The position numbers and the translations under genes were made by a program. The notes beneath the pieces are model-generated. The model was given only the letters and a program-made list of their open reading frames with translations. It did no database searches and was not told the origin of the DNA. From contig NZ_JAPZSK010000004.1 in the NCBI RefSeq assembly GCF_027531815.1, positions 124,001 to 188,000 on the forward strand: 64,000 bases of DNA. The letters run 5' to 3'. Shown piece after piece: positions 1-8,075 of the stretch; within the stretch, counting starts at the first letter, position 1, and each line of letters begins with the position of its first letter. The stretch comes from Gemmatimonas sp. GTDB taxonomy: Bacteria; Gemmatimonadota; Gemmatimonadetes; Gemmatimonadales; Gemmatimonadaceae.

Positions 1-366
1 GCCCACGCAGGCCGTGTTGGTCTGCTCCAGCAGCTTGTCCGGGGTGAGCGTGGCGATGGTGTCGCGCGCGTCGCCATTGAACCGGTAATCGGCGAGCGCG
101 TTGTGGACGACGGTCGTGACCGGGCCCATCGTGCGCTCGATGGTATCGAACATCGCGCCCACCTGCGACGCATCGCGCACATCGGCTTGCAGCGCTACCG
201 TGCGCGGCCCCAGCGTGGCCGCCAACGCCTCGGCCTGGGCCCGACTGGCGCGATAATTCACGACGACCTGCGCGCCCTCGCGTGCGAACGCGGCGGCAAT
301 GGCGGCACCCAGTCCGCGACCGGCACCGGAGACAACGACGACCTGCTTGGAGAGAGAATGGGACAT
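1..366 (-). CDS. SDR-family oxidoreductase (partial, 3' end outside window)
   Basis: Short-chain dehydrogenase/reductase with an N-terminal Rossmann fold. The reading frame opens with MSHSLSKQVVVVSGAGRGLG, the glycine-rich NAD(P)-binding motif near residues 13-20. It continues with the N-Y-R cofactor-specificity region, a D-V pair (LQADVRD) and an HNA stretch equivalent to the family NAG motif. The catalytic Tyr-Lys lies beyond the window edge, so the substrate cannot be inferred. The ATG at 364-366 lies 2 bp after the thiD stop, so this is probably the last gene of the thiamine operon. Any role in thiamine metabolism is unproven. Confidence 0.85.
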   Translation of the reverse strand, partial: MSHSLSKQVVVVSGAGRGLGAAIAAAFAREGAQVVVNYRASRAQAEALAATLGPRTVALQADVRDASQVGAMFDTIERTMGPVTTVVHNALADYRFNGDARDTIATLTPDKLLEQTNTACVG

Positions 367-368
367 GA

Positions 369-1184
369 TCAGTCCTGCCAGAGCGTGTGGAAGTGGTGGG
401 TGGGACCGTGGCCGTGTCCCACCGTGAGCTGATGTGCCGCCCCGATGGCGGCCGTGACGTACGTCTTGGCCGTGTGCACCGCGTCGGGGAGCGAGGCGCC
501 GTGCGCGAGCTGTGCGGCGAGCGCGGCCGAGAGCGTGCACCCCGTGCCGTGCGTGTGCGTGGTGGGCAGGCGTGACGACTCGAACCAGTGCACGCCACCG
601 TCGAACACCAGACAGTCCGGGCTCTCGTTGGCGTCCAGGTGTCCGCCCTTGAGCAACACGGCCCGGGCTCCCAGCGCGAGCAGCGCTTGCGCGTGTGCCA
701 TCATCTCCGCGCGCGTGTCGGCTACGGTCGTGCCAAGGAGCCGCGCCCCCTCCGGCAGGTTTGGAGTGATGACGGTGGCCAGCGGTACGAGGCGCGTGCG
801 CACGGCGTCGATGGCGTCATCGCGCAGCAGGGGCGCCCCACCCTTGGCGATCATCACGGGGTCGAGGACGATCGGTACGCCGGGGTATGCCGAGAGCGAG
901 TCGGCGACGGCGCTGGCGATGTCGGCGGTGGCGATCATGCCGATCTTCACGGCGTCTACGCGAATGTCGTCGAAGATGGCGGCGATCTGCTGCTGCACGA
1001 ACGACGGCGGCACCAGATGCACACCCGACACGCCGCGCGTGTTCTGCGCCGTCAGCGCTGTGATCGCGGCCATGCCGTAGCAGCGCTGGGCCGCGAAGGT
1101 TTTGAGGTCGGCCTGGATGCCGGCACCGCCGGACGGGTCGGAGCCCGCGATCGAGAGCGCATTGGGAATGCGGGCGGGCGTCAC
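369..1184 (-). CDS. thiD: Hydroxymethylpyrimidine/phosphomethylpyrimidine kinase ThiD
   Basis: Phosphorylates HMP and HMP-phosphate to HMP-pyrophosphate for thiamine synthesis (ribokinase-like fold, cytosol). The N-terminus SIAGSDPSGGAGIQADLKTF (residues 11-30) is the family signature. An LKGGH motif and a C-terminal THTHGTGCT stretch with the catalytic GTGC anion hole are present. Length is 271 aa, typical. The longer frame up to 1511 is rejected because its extra N-terminus is thiE antisense-like sequence. The GTG at 1182-1184 overlaps the thiE TGA (GTGA), a usual coupling in this genome. Confidence 0.95.
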   Translation of the reverse strand: MTPARIPNALSIAGSDPSGGAGIQADLKTFAAQRCYGMAAITALTAQNTRGVSGVHLVPPSFVQQQIAAIFDDIRVDAVKIGMIATADIASAVADSLSAYPGVPIVLDPVMIAKGGAPLLRDDAIDAVRTRLVPLATVITPNLPEGARLLGTTVADTRAEMMAHAQALLALGARAVLLKGGHLDANESPDCLVFDGGVHWFESSRLPTTHTHGTGCTLSAALAAQLAHGASLPDAVHTAKTYVTAAIGAAHQLTVGHGHGPTHHFHTLWQD

Positions 1185-1843
1185 GAGAGGGTTTCCGGTG
1201 AGAAGGGGAGGGAGCGGGCGATCGTATCGCTGAGTGCCTGGGCTGCTGCCTGTACATCGGGCTGGCCGCAGATGGCGGAGACCACGGCTACGCCCGCCAC
1301 GCCGGTGGCCAGCACCGACGTGAGGTTCGTGCCGTGAATGCCGCCAATGGCGACCGCCGGCAGCGAGGTCGCGGCTCGCGCTGCGGCCAGGTCGTCCAGC
1401 CCCATGGCCGCGGCGTGATCGGGCTTGGTGCTCGTGGCGAACACGGGGCCGAGGCCAACGTAGTCCAGCACGGACCGGTCGGCCGCCACGGCGTGGGCAA
1501 CCGTTTCGCACGAGAGGCCCACGATCGCGTGCGGGCCTAGACGCGCGCGTGCCTGGTGCGGCAGCACATCCGATTGCCCCACGTGCACGCCGTGGGCGCC
1601 AATGGCGACGGCGGCCTCGAGGTCATCGTTGATCACGAGCGGGACGTTGGTCCCCGCGAGCACGTCCATGAGCGCCCGCCCCAATGCCACACGCTCCGCT
1701 GTGGTGGCGTCCTTGTCACGGAGTTGCACCATGGTCACTCCACCACGTACGGCATCGCGCACCGTGTCCACGACGCCCCGCGCGGCACACAGCGCGGGGT
1801 CGGTGACGAGATAGAGGCGCAGCTGTGGGGCGATCACCCCCAT
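1181..1843 (-). CDS. thiE: Thiamine-phosphate synthase ThiE
   Basis: Joins HMP-PP and thiazole phosphate to thiamine monophosphate (TIM barrel). Visible landmarks are LYLVTDP near the N-terminus, VQLRDKD, the INDD metal/pyrophosphate region, GVHVGQ, GLGPVFATSTKPD and AIGGI. With the ATG at 1841-1843 the protein is 220 aa, the usual size. The upstream extension to 1909 is arginine-rich and has no family similarity. The start lies 10 bp inside the end of thiM, so the two genes are translationally coupled. Confidence 0.95.
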   Translation of the reverse strand: MGVIAPQLRLYLVTDPALCAARGVVDTVRDAVRGGVTMVQLRDKDATTAERVALGRALMDVLAGTNVPLVINDDLEAAVAIGAHGVHVGQSDVLPHQARARLGPHAIVGLSCETVAHAVAADRSVLDYVGLGPVFATSTKPDHAAAMGLDDLAAARAATSLPAVAIGGIHGTNLTSVLATGVAGVAVVSAICGQPDVQAAAQALSDTIARSLPFSPETLS

Positions 1844-2634
1844 GTCACGCGCTCGGTGGCGGCGAGCTCCGCCGGGGAGGTCGCCGCCAGGGCATCGAGG
1901 AAGCGCCACCCGAACGATCCCGGGCCCTCGGCCTCGCGGCCAGCGCGCTCCCCCGCGTGCGCGAACAGTACGAGCGCCGCCACCGCCGCCTCGAGTGGCG
2001 CGGCGACGGCCGCGTACGAACCGATCAGGCAGGTCAGCGAGCAGCCGAGAGCGGTGACCTGCGGCATGAGCGGCGAGCCACCTGTGATGGTGGCCACACG
2101 GGCGCCGTCGGTGACGAGGTCGATGGCGCCCGTCACCACCACCACGCCGCCCGTCTGCATGGCAAGGGCGCGGGCCGCTGGCTCGGCGGCCATGACCGGA
2201 TCGGCCGCGTCGACCCCGCGGGCCGTGGTGTCACCACCGGCCAGGGCGAGGATTTCGCTGGCGTTGCCGCGCAGAATGGTGGGGCGCAGCGCCAGCAGCT
2301 CGCGTGCGGCCTGCGCCCGGTACGGCGAGGCGAAGTGCGCCACGGGATCGAGCACCCACGGCGTGCCCACCGCGTTCGCCGCCGTGGCGGCGGCCAGCAT
2401 GCCCTGCACCCACGCGGGGGAGAGCGTGCCGATGTTGATGGTCACGGCGCGCGCGATGCGCGCGAAGTCGCCACTCTCCTCCACGGTGTGCACCATGGCC
2501 GGCGCCGCGCCCGCGGCGAGCAGCGTGTTGGCGGCGATGTTCATCGCCACATAGTTGGTGATGCACTGGGTGAGTGGCGCTTCGGCGCGTAGTGCGCCGA
2601 GCGCGTCAGCCGGGGTCAGTGTGAGTCGTGGCAT
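1834..2634 (-). CDS. thiM: Hydroxyethylthiazole kinase ThiM
   Basis: Salvage kinase that phosphorylates the thiazole alcohol. It shows the family order: CITNYVAMN near residues 23-31, a GTPWVLDPVA segment, and a glycine-rich VVVTGAIDLVTDG region followed by TGGSPLMPQVTALGCSL, which holds the conserved G-C catalytic/anion-hole region. Length is 266 aa, standard. It is the first gene of the operon, 62 bp downstream of the TPP riboswitch, so it should be repressed when TPP is abundant. No thiC or thiG is seen here, which suggests a salvage unit. Confidence 0.95.
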   Translation of the reverse strand: MPRLTLTPADALGALRAEAPLTQCITNYVAMNIAANTLLAAGAAPAMVHTVEESGDFARIARAVTINIGTLSPAWVQGMLAAATAANAVGTPWVLDPVAHFASPYRAQAARELLALRPTILRGNASEILALAGGDTTARGVDAADPVMAAEPAARALAMQTGGVVVVTGAIDLVTDGARVATITGGSPLMPQVTALGCSLTCLIGSYAAVAAPLEAAVAALVLFAHAGERAGREAEGPGSFGWRFLDALAATSPAELAATERVTWG

Positions 2635-2696
2635 GAGGCCTCGGGCGACGCAGGCCGCCGCGCGCGCCGGGCCGCAACTGCGCCCATGGCGACCGC

Positions 2697-2773
2697 GACT
2701 CCCTACGCCAGCATGATCTGGGTCAGGTTCAAAGGGTGCTTCTCAGCCCCGCGCACTACGGGACGCCCCTGTC
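2697..2773 (-). ncRNA. TPP riboswitch (thi box)
   Basis: On the minus strand the conserved thi-box pieces appear in order: GGGGC at the 5' end, GGGGCTGAGAAGCACCC, then TTTGAACCTGACC and the closing GCTGGCGTAGGGA. CTGAGA and the ACCTGA/GCGTAGGGA blocks are the hallmark TPP-binding junctions, and the ends can pair as P1 (GAC/GTC). The element precedes thiM. An expression platform hiding the thiM ribosome-binding site within the following 62 nt is likely but was not folded. Confidence 0.95.
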
Positions 2774-2895
2774 GAGTGTGGGCAATCTAACGAACCGCAC
2801 ACGCCGAAACGAAACCCCGCTGGGCAAACTGTCGTTGGGACCGCCACCCCTACACATTCCACACATCGTCGGCTTCACGTCTTTCATCGGTCCGC

Positions 2896-3834
2896 ATGGC
2901 CGCACCGCTCATCACTGCCCGCTCGCTGACGCGTCGCTACGGCGCCGTCACGGCGCTCGATGCCCTGACCGTGGCCATCGAGCCGGGGATCACCGGCCTT
3001 GTCGGCGCCAACGGTGCCGGCAAGAGCACTTTCGTGAAGATCCTGCTCGGCATCGTCGATCCGTCGGAGGGGGACGCCGCGGTCATGGGGCACGATGTCG
3101 TCCGTGAGCGCGCGAACATCCGGGCGCTGGTGGGCTATATGCCCGAACACGATTGCCTGCCCCCCGACATGAGCGCCACCGAGTTCGTGAGCTTCATGGC
3201 GCGCTGCAGCGGCCTGCCGGTGACCGCCGCTCGCGAGCGCACCGCCGAGGTGCTGCGGCACGTGGGGCTCTTCGAGGAGCGCTATCGCCCCATGGGCGGC
3301 TACAGCACCGGCATGGCGCAGCGTGTGAAGCTGGCCCAGGCGCTGGTGCACGACCCCCGGCTGCTCATTCTCGACGAACCCACCAACGGCCTCGACCCCG
3401 AGGGGCGCGACGAGATGCTGGCCCTCGTGAGTCGCACTGGTCGCGAGTTCGGCATCTCGGTGCTGGTGTCGTCGCATCTCCTGGGTGAGCTCGAGCGCAT
3501 CTGCGAACGCATCGTGCTGATCGAACAGGGGCGGCTGTTGCGCGCCGAACAGGTGGGGGCACTCACGAGCGAAACCGCCACGCTGGTGGTGGAGCTTGAT
3601 GGTGACGCGGCGGCGTTGGCCGCGTTCGTGGCGCGGGTGGCCGCGGCGGGGCTGCTGGTGCAGGCCGAGCGGCAGCGCGTCCTGGTGGAACTGCCCGATA
3701 CGGCCACACCGGCAGCGCTCGACGCGGCCTACGATGCCGTGCGCGACGCCGCGGCCATGTCCGACACGGGTATCCTGCGCCTCGAGCGCCGGCGTGGGCA
3801 TCTGCAGGATCTGTTTACCGGGGCGGGCGCATGA
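2896..3834 (+). CDS. ABC transporter ATP-binding protein (exporter 1)
   Basis: ATPase of an ABC-2-type exporter. The Walker A is GANGAGKST (residues 37-45). The signature region is YSTGMAQRVKLAQAL, with the degenerate loop STGM in place of LSGGQ as is common in ABC-2 exporters. The Walker B is LLILDEPTNGLDP. The C-terminal ~90 residues are a typical extra dimerisation tail. Length is 312 aa. The gene is divergent from the thi operon and its stop overlaps the permease start by ATGA. The substrate is unknown. Confidence 0.9.
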   Translation: MAAPLITARSLTRRYGAVTALDALTVAIEPGITGLVGANGAGKSTFVKILLGIVDPSEGDAAVMGHDVVRERANIRALVGYMPEHDCLPPDMSATEFVSFMARCSGLPVTAARERTAEVLRHVGLFEERYRPMGGYSTGMAQRVKLAQALVHDPRLLILDEPTNGLDPEGRDEMLALVSRTGREFGISVLVSSHLLGELERICERIVLIEQGRLLRAEQVGALTSETATLVVELDGDAAALAAFVARVAAAGLLVQAERQRVLVELPDTATPAALDAAYDAVRDAAAMSDTGILRLERRRGHLQDLFTGAGA

Positions 3835-4700
3835 CCACCACCGATTCCACCATTCACGACCTCGGCTATCGCCGCTATGACGGCGAGCGCGAGGGCGCGC
3901 GCGGGGCGTTCCGCGCGCTGTACTGGCAGGGGTTCCGTGCCATGTTTGGCGTGGGGCGCCCCATGAAAACCAAGGCGGTGCCGGTGTTCGTGAGTGTGGT
4001 GACGATGCTGCCGGCGCTGGCGAGTGTGGCCGCCAGCGGTGCCACGCAGGGGCAACTGCCCATCACCTACGCGAATGTCATCGGCGCACAGGCACTGCTG
4101 TTCCTGCTGTTCAGTGCCGCACAGGCGCCGGAGATGCTCTGCCGCGATCAGCAGCACCGCGTGCTGCCCCTCCTGTTCACCCGCGACGTGACGCGCACAC
4201 ACTACGCGCTGGCGCGGCTGCTGGCGCTGTTCACGGCCATGTTCCTGGTGGCGCTCGCCCCGCTGCTTATTCTCTATCTCGGCGAGATCGGGGTGGCCAA
4301 GGACCCGGGCGCCACCTTCGCGAAGATGGGGAACAAGCTTGGGCCGGTGCTGCTCTTCGCCACGCTGCTGGCGTGGGTGATGAGCACGGTGAGCGCCTTT
4401 CTCTCCAGTCTCACCCCGCGTCGCGCGTACGCCACGGCCGCCGTGATTGGCGGCTTTCTGGGCACGGTGGTGATTTCGCAGGGGCTGCAGGATCTGGCGG
4501 GGATGTCGGAAGCGGCAACCAAGATGATCGATCCCATCGAAACGCTGCGGACCACGGCGATGCAGCTGTTCGGCGAAACGAAGCGCTGGATGGAACTCAC
4601 GCCGCCCCCCTCGGTTTGGGTACACGTGGCGGCGCTCACGGCGCTGGGTTTCGCGGCGGCGGCCGGACTCGTATGGCGCGTGCGGCGGGTACCGGTATGA
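3831..4700 (+). CDS. ABC-2 type transporter permease (exporter 1)
   Basis: Integral membrane subunit paired with the preceding ATPase. The N-terminus IHDLGYRRYDGER is the conserved opening of this permease family (HDLGYRRYEG). About six hydrophobic segments follow, including VPVFVSVVTMLPALASVAA, ALLFLLFSAAQ, FLVALAPLLILYL and TAAVIGGFLGTVVI. Length is 289 aa. It overlaps both neighbours by 4 bp (ATGA), so the four-gene run is one operon. Which ATPase it partners with is inferred only from order. Confidence 0.85.
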   Translation: MTTTDSTIHDLGYRRYDGEREGARGAFRALYWQGFRAMFGVGRPMKTKAVPVFVSVVTMLPALASVAASGATQGQLPITYANVIGAQALLFLLFSAAQAPEMLCRDQQHRVLPLLFTRDVTRTHYALARLLALFTAMFLVALAPLLILYLGEIGVAKDPGATFAKMGNKLGPVLLFATLLAWVMSTVSAFLSSLTPRRAYATAAVIGGFLGTVVISQGLQDLAGMSEAATKMIDPIETLRTTAMQLFGETKRWMELTPPPSVWVHVAALTALGFAAAAGLVWRVRRVPV

Positions 4701-5638
4701 GCGTGCCTTCGGTATCCCTCGGCGCCACGCCGCTCGTCTTCGACCACGTCTCGCACTGGTACGGCGAGGTGGTGGCCGTGAACGATGTCACGGCAGAGGT
4801 GCAGGCCGGGATTACCGGCCTGTTGGGTCCCAACGGCGCCGGGAAGACCACGCTGCTGCAACTGGCCGCGGGGTTGATGGGCCCGAGCGGCGGCGCGGTG
4901 CGAGTGTTCGGCGCGTCGCCGGTGCGCAACCCGGAGATCTTCCGTCACGTGGCGCTCGTGCCCGAGCGCGAGGCGTTGCCGGGCATGCTGTCGGCACGCG
5001 CTTTCGTGGAAGCGCGCGCCACACTGTTGGGGCTGCGTGATCCGCGCGCGGCGGCCCGGGCGGCGCTCGAAATGGTGGAGATGGACACGGTGGCCGACCG
5101 TGCGGTGTCGGGTTTCTCCAAGGGGATGCGCCAGCGCACGAAGCTGGCGGCGGCGCTCGTTCAGCAGCCGCGGCTGGTGCTGCTCGATGAGCCGTTCAAC
5201 GGCCTCGATCCGCGGCAGCGTCTGCACATGATGCAACTGCTGGAGGCGCGCGCGGCCGAAGGGACCGCGGTGCTGCTGTCCAGTCACATTCTCGAGGAAA
5301 TCGAAGGGGTGGCGTCGCGCATTCTGGTCATGATCGCGGGGCGCCTCGCCGCCAGCGGCGACCATCGCACGCTGCGACGCCTCATGACCGATCGTCCGCA
5401 TTCGGTGCGGATCCGCGCCAGCAACGTCCGCGCGTTGGCCGCGCAGCTCGTCGTGCAGGCGCCGGTGGTGAGTGTGGAGGTGGATGGGGCCGACGCGCTC
5501 ACTGTGCGGACGACCGACTACACCGCCTTCTCGCGCCTGCTGGTGCAGTCTGCGCGTGGCGCCGCGGTGACGCTGTACGATGTGCAGCCCACCGACGAAT
5601 CACTCGAACACGTCTTCGCCTACCTGGTGCAGCGCTGA
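4697..5638 (+). CDS. ABC transporter ATP-binding protein (exporter 2)
   Basis: Second ATPase of the operon, 313 aa from the ATG at 4697 that overlaps the upstream stop (ATGA). The longer frame from 4373 lies in the permease gene and is rejected. Walker A GPNGAGKTT is at residues 44-52, signature FSKGMRQRTKLAAAL, Walker B LVLLDEPFNGLDP, and a switch histidine lies in SSHILEE. It is clearly paralogous to the first ATPase in the same operon. No substrate can be read from the sequence. Confidence 0.9.
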   Translation: MSVPSVSLGATPLVFDHVSHWYGEVVAVNDVTAEVQAGITGLLGPNGAGKTTLLQLAAGLMGPSGGAVRVFGASPVRNPEIFRHVALVPEREALPGMLSARAFVEARATLLGLRDPRAAARAALEMVEMDTVADRAVSGFSKGMRQRTKLAAALVQQPRLVLLDEPFNGLDPRQRLHMMQLLEARAAEGTAVLLSSHILEEIEGVASRILVMIAGRLAASGDHRTLRRLMTDRPHSVRIRASNVRALAAQLVVQAPVVSVEVDGADALTVRTTDYTAFSRLLVQSARGAAVTLYDVQPTDESLEHVFAYLVQR

Positions 5639-6429
5639 TGCCCACCGTCGCCACTTCCACTGCGCCGCCGTTCGGGCGCGTGTCGTTCCCGCGTACGGCC
5701 CTGGTGCTCATGCGCCTCGCGTGGGCCCGTACGGGCTCGCCGCTGCTCATGCTGGGGGTGCTGGTGGTGCTGTGCCTGCCGGTGCTCTTCTCGCTCATGT
5801 TCGCGAGTCGCGGCGCGCTGTCAGGCGACCCGATCGACTTCCTGCTGGCGCGCTACGATACCATCGTGGCGGGGCTGGCCACGCCGCTCATTGCGCTGCT
5901 GCTGGGCACCAGTGCGTTCAGCGCCGAGACCGACGATGGCACGCTGCTGTACCTGGTCACCACGACCACGCCCCGCTGGTGGATCGTGATGGCGCGGTTG
6001 CTCTTCGCGTCACTGCTGACGGGGGTGCTCACGAGCCTGTCGGTGTTCGCCTCCGGGGTCGTGGCGGTGGGCCTCAGTGACCCGGAGGGGATCGTCACGG
6101 CGTACACCGTGGCGGTGTTCTACGGCGGCGTGACGTATGCCGCGCTGTTCACGATGCTGGCGCTGCTCACTCGGCGCTCGCTTGTGGTGGGGCTCATTTA
6201 CGTGCTCTTCTGGGAGGGCGCCTTGAGCGACACCTTTCAGGCCATCCGCTATCTCAGCGTACGCCAGTGGATGAATGCCGTGGCCGAGCCGATGATCGCG
6301 GGTGGTGGCGATGGCGTGGGGCCGTCGGCCACTTACGCGCTGGTGGGCGCGGTCGTGGTGGTGGCAATCACGGTGTACGTGGGCGGCCGCCGACTGCACG
6401 AGCCGCGTATGGGGCGCATCGGGTCGTAG
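5638..6429 (+). CDS. ABC-2 type transporter permease (exporter 2)
   Basis: Polytopic membrane protein of 263 aa with about six hydrophobic helices, such as LLMLGVLVVLCLPVLFSLMF, GLATPLIALLLGTSAF, AALFTMLALLTRRSLVVGLI and YALVGAVVVVAITVYVG. The motif FSAETDDGTLLYLVTTTTPRW resembles the conserved E-x-E-x-GT-L region of ABC-2 permeases. The ATG shares a base with the upstream stop (TGATG). It is the last gene of the exporter operon and is followed by a hairpin. Confidence 0.85.
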   Translation: MPTVATSTAPPFGRVSFPRTALVLMRLAWARTGSPLLMLGVLVVLCLPVLFSLMFASRGALSGDPIDFLLARYDTIVAGLATPLIALLLGTSAFSAETDDGTLLYLVTTTTPRWWIVMARLLFASLLTGVLTSLSVFASGVVAVGLSDPEGIVTAYTVAVFYGGVTYAALFTMLALLTRRSLVVGLIYVLFWEGALSDTFQAIRYLSVRQWMNAVAEPMIAGGGDGVGPSATYALVGAVVVVAITVYVGGRRLHEPRMGRIGS

Positions 6430-6437
6430 CCGACGGG

Positions 6438-6484
6438 CGTGCAGGGTGTGGGGTGGGCGTGACATCAGCCCACAACCCTGCACG
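6438..6484. terminator. Bidirectional terminator-like inverted repeat
   Basis: Arms CGTGCAGGGTGTGGG and CCCACAACCCTGCACG form a long stem with one unpaired base and a loop of about 15 nt. It lies between two convergent genes, the ABC operon and the LON-domain gene. No T-run follows on either strand, so factor-independent termination is uncertain. Confidence 0.55.
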
Positions 6485-6549
6485 CACAACCCGTTACGCT
6501 GAACGGGTGTGCTGTCGGTCGCGCACGCCCAGGCTGTGGCGGCCTCGTG

Positions 6550-7185
6550 TCAGCTCTGTTTTCTCAGCGCCGCCTGCAGCTCGAGTTCCGGAATGGCCTT
6601 GCGCAGCACCGCATCGATGGTGGTAAGCCGGGCCGCGGGGTCGCGCTCGGCGAGCAGCCTATAGCGTGATTCCAGATCGAGGTCGATCATGGCCGCGATT
6701 GTCCAGGCCAGCTGCGTGGGGTCGTCCGGCAGTGGTGGTACGGGGCCGTCGTTGCCGTTGATGACGTGCACCGCCTTCACGACCTGCTTGAAGTGCTGGG
6801 CCACGTCATCGCTGCGCACGGCGAGCGCGACGGCATTCGCCGTGGCGATATCGGGCACGCTCGTCACGGACGCCACATGATAGGGCGCCTCGCTGTCGAG
6901 GAACTGCTCGAGGGCAAATCGCTCGCGTCCTACGACGACGATGTTGGCGCGGCCGTCGGGCATCATCTCCACCTCCGTCACTTCGGCCACGCACCCCATG
7001 CGTCCGGGCGGGAGGTCGCGCTCGGCCACCCCGCTCATGGCGGTGAGCACGCCGAAGCGCGAGTCGCCGGCGCGAACGTCGGCGAGCAGCTGCCGGTAGC
7101 GCGGCTCGAAGAGGTGCAGCGGGAGCGCCGTGCCCGGGTAGAGCACGACGCCCAGCGGAAAGATCGGGAGGGACGACCGTGACAT
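6550..7185 (-). CDS. LON substrate-binding domain protein
   Basis: A 211-aa stand-alone LON N-terminal domain without the AAA+ or protease parts of Lon. The opening LPIFPLGVVLYPGTALPLHLFEPRY is the domain hallmark. MGCVAEVTEVEMMPDGRANIVVVGRERF is the conserved GT-A-I...LPDGR...GRRRF stretch. The last ~70 residues are helical, as in the YcaM/CRBN-like bacterial forms. The function of these free LON domains is not established; substrate recognition or adaptor roles are proposed. Transcribed convergently to the ABC operon. Confidence 0.85.
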   Translation of the reverse strand: MSRSSLPIFPLGVVLYPGTALPLHLFEPRYRQLLADVRAGDSRFGVLTAMSGVAERDLPPGRMGCVAEVTEVEMMPDGRANIVVVGRERFALEQFLDSEAPYHVASVTSVPDIATANAVALAVRSDDVAQHFKQVVKAVHVINGNDGPVPPLPDDPTQLAWTIAAMIDLDLESRYRLLAERDPAARLTTIDAVLRKAIPELELQAALRKQS

Positions 7186-7313
7186 CAGAGAAATGTGGCG
7201 ACGCGATCGACGGCGTGCCGGCGTGAGCGGACCCCGTCGTCGACCTGAACGCCGAGCATGGCGATGGTGCTTGCGTTCGGGTCGGCCGGGAGATCGGAGT
7301 GCCCCACCCGAAG

Positions 7314-7799
7314 TCAGCTCCCGGAGTTACCGGAGTTGCCGGAGTTGCCGGAGCAATTGCGATGTACCCCCTGGAGCAGCTGCAGCAACTGTCGACGCTC
7401 GTTTTCGCTGAGCCCGGCGAACAGCGTCTGCTCCGCGTTGGCGACGGGTGGACCGGCCGCGGCGATGAGCGCGCGCCCCTGATCGGTGAGCTTTGCGTGC
7501 ACCACACGGCGATCTTTCTCATCGCGGTATCGGCTCACCAACAGCGCAGTCTCGAGCCTGTCGAGCATTCTGGTGACATCGGGGCCCGGTGCCGCGAGCT
7601 GTCGCCCCAGCTCGCTGCATCCCGCGTCGGACGCGGCGAGCCGGTCAACGACGAGCAGCAACTCGAACTGCGCGGCCGTGACGCCAAAGGGCTCGAGCAC
7701 CCGAGACAGGGCGCGTTCCACATGAGCGGCCGCAGCGCGCAGGGCAAAAACGGTGCTGCTGAGGCAAACCGCCGACCGGGGATCGGTTGAGGCATTCAT
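7314..7799 (-). CDS. MarR-family transcriptional regulator
   Basis: Winged-helix repressor of 161 aa. LSRVLEPFGVTAAQFELLLVV is helix 1-2, LGRQLAAPGPDVTRMLDRLE the recognition helix region, and SRYRDEKDRRVVHAKLTDQGRAL the wing with the conserved D-x-R-D/R-x-x-x-L-T-x-G motif. The ATG at 7797-7799 follows a promoter-like region with a palindrome. The C-terminus ends in repeated NSG units produced by a 9-bp tandem repeat. Frames that continue upstream through the tRNA are artefacts. The target genes are unknown; autoregulation is likely from the operator position. Confidence 0.9.
   Translation of the reverse strand: MNASTDPRSAVCLSSTVFALRAAAAHVERALSRVLEPFGVTAAQFELLLVVDRLAASDAGCSELGRQLAAPGPDVTRMLDRLETALLVSRYRDEKDRRVVHAKLTDQGRALIAAAGPPVANAEQTLFAGLSENERRQLLQLLQGVHRNCSGNSGNSGNSGS
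7321..7353. repeat. 9-bp tandem repeat (CCGGAGTTR)
   Basis: Three full copies of CCGGAGTT(A/G) plus a partial one encode the NSGNSGNSG tail of the MarR protein. Copy-number change would alter tail length without a frameshift. Confidence 0.8.
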
Positions 7800-7808
7800 C
7801 TTACTTCT

Positions 7809-7837
7809 ACGTTTACTGTTAAAACGAAGATTGTCAA
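7809..7837 (-). promoter_or_regulatory. Candidate sigma-70 promoter of the marR gene
   Basis: On the minus strand a perfect TTGACA (-35) sits at 7837-7832. A -10-like TAAACG or AAACGT follows at 16-17 bp spacing, inside the palindrome at 7810-7826. The -10 match is weak, so only the -35 is convincing. Confidence 0.5.
7810..7826. promoter_or_regulatory. Candidate MarR operator (inverted repeat)
   Basis: CGTTT-N7-AAACG inverted repeat, AT-rich in high-GC surroundings, 10 bp upstream of the marR ATG and overlapping the presumed -10 region. This is the classic place for autorepression by a MarR dimer. Confidence 0.5.
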
Positions 7838-7939
7838 GGAATTCAATACGGCAAAATGCCTTCTCCGCTACCCCTGACCGTTCGGGCGCCATACATTGCG
7901 TCTCCTCGACGGCCGCCGGTACGGGCCGCCGAGTGGTAC

Positions 7940-8010
7940 GGCGCCGTCGCCAAGTGGTAAGGCAGGAGACTGCAAATCTCCCACCGTCGGTTCGATTCCG
8001 ACCGGCGCCT
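7940..8010 (+). tRNA. tRNA-Cys (GCA)
   Basis: Full cloverleaf of 71 nt. The acceptor GGCGCCG pairs with CGGCGCC. The anticodon arm is GGAGA-CTGCAAA-TCTCC with anticodon GCA. The T arm is GTCGG-TTCGATT-CCGAC. The discriminator base is U73, the identity base of cysteine tRNAs. CCA is not encoded. It is followed by a terminator hairpin. Confidence 0.97.
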
Positions 8011-8018
8011 CTCGACGA

Positions 8019-8050
8019 CCCGTCGCCCCTTCGCGGGGCGGCGGGTTTCG
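8019..8050 (+). terminator. Intrinsic terminator of tRNA-Cys
   Basis: Stem CCCGTCGCCCC / GGGGCGGCGGG (one G-U) with a TTCGC loop, followed by TTTCG. It starts 9 bp after the tRNA 3' end. Confidence 0.75.
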
Positions 8051-8075
8051 TGTCTCCCTCCCCGAGTGGCCCGCC

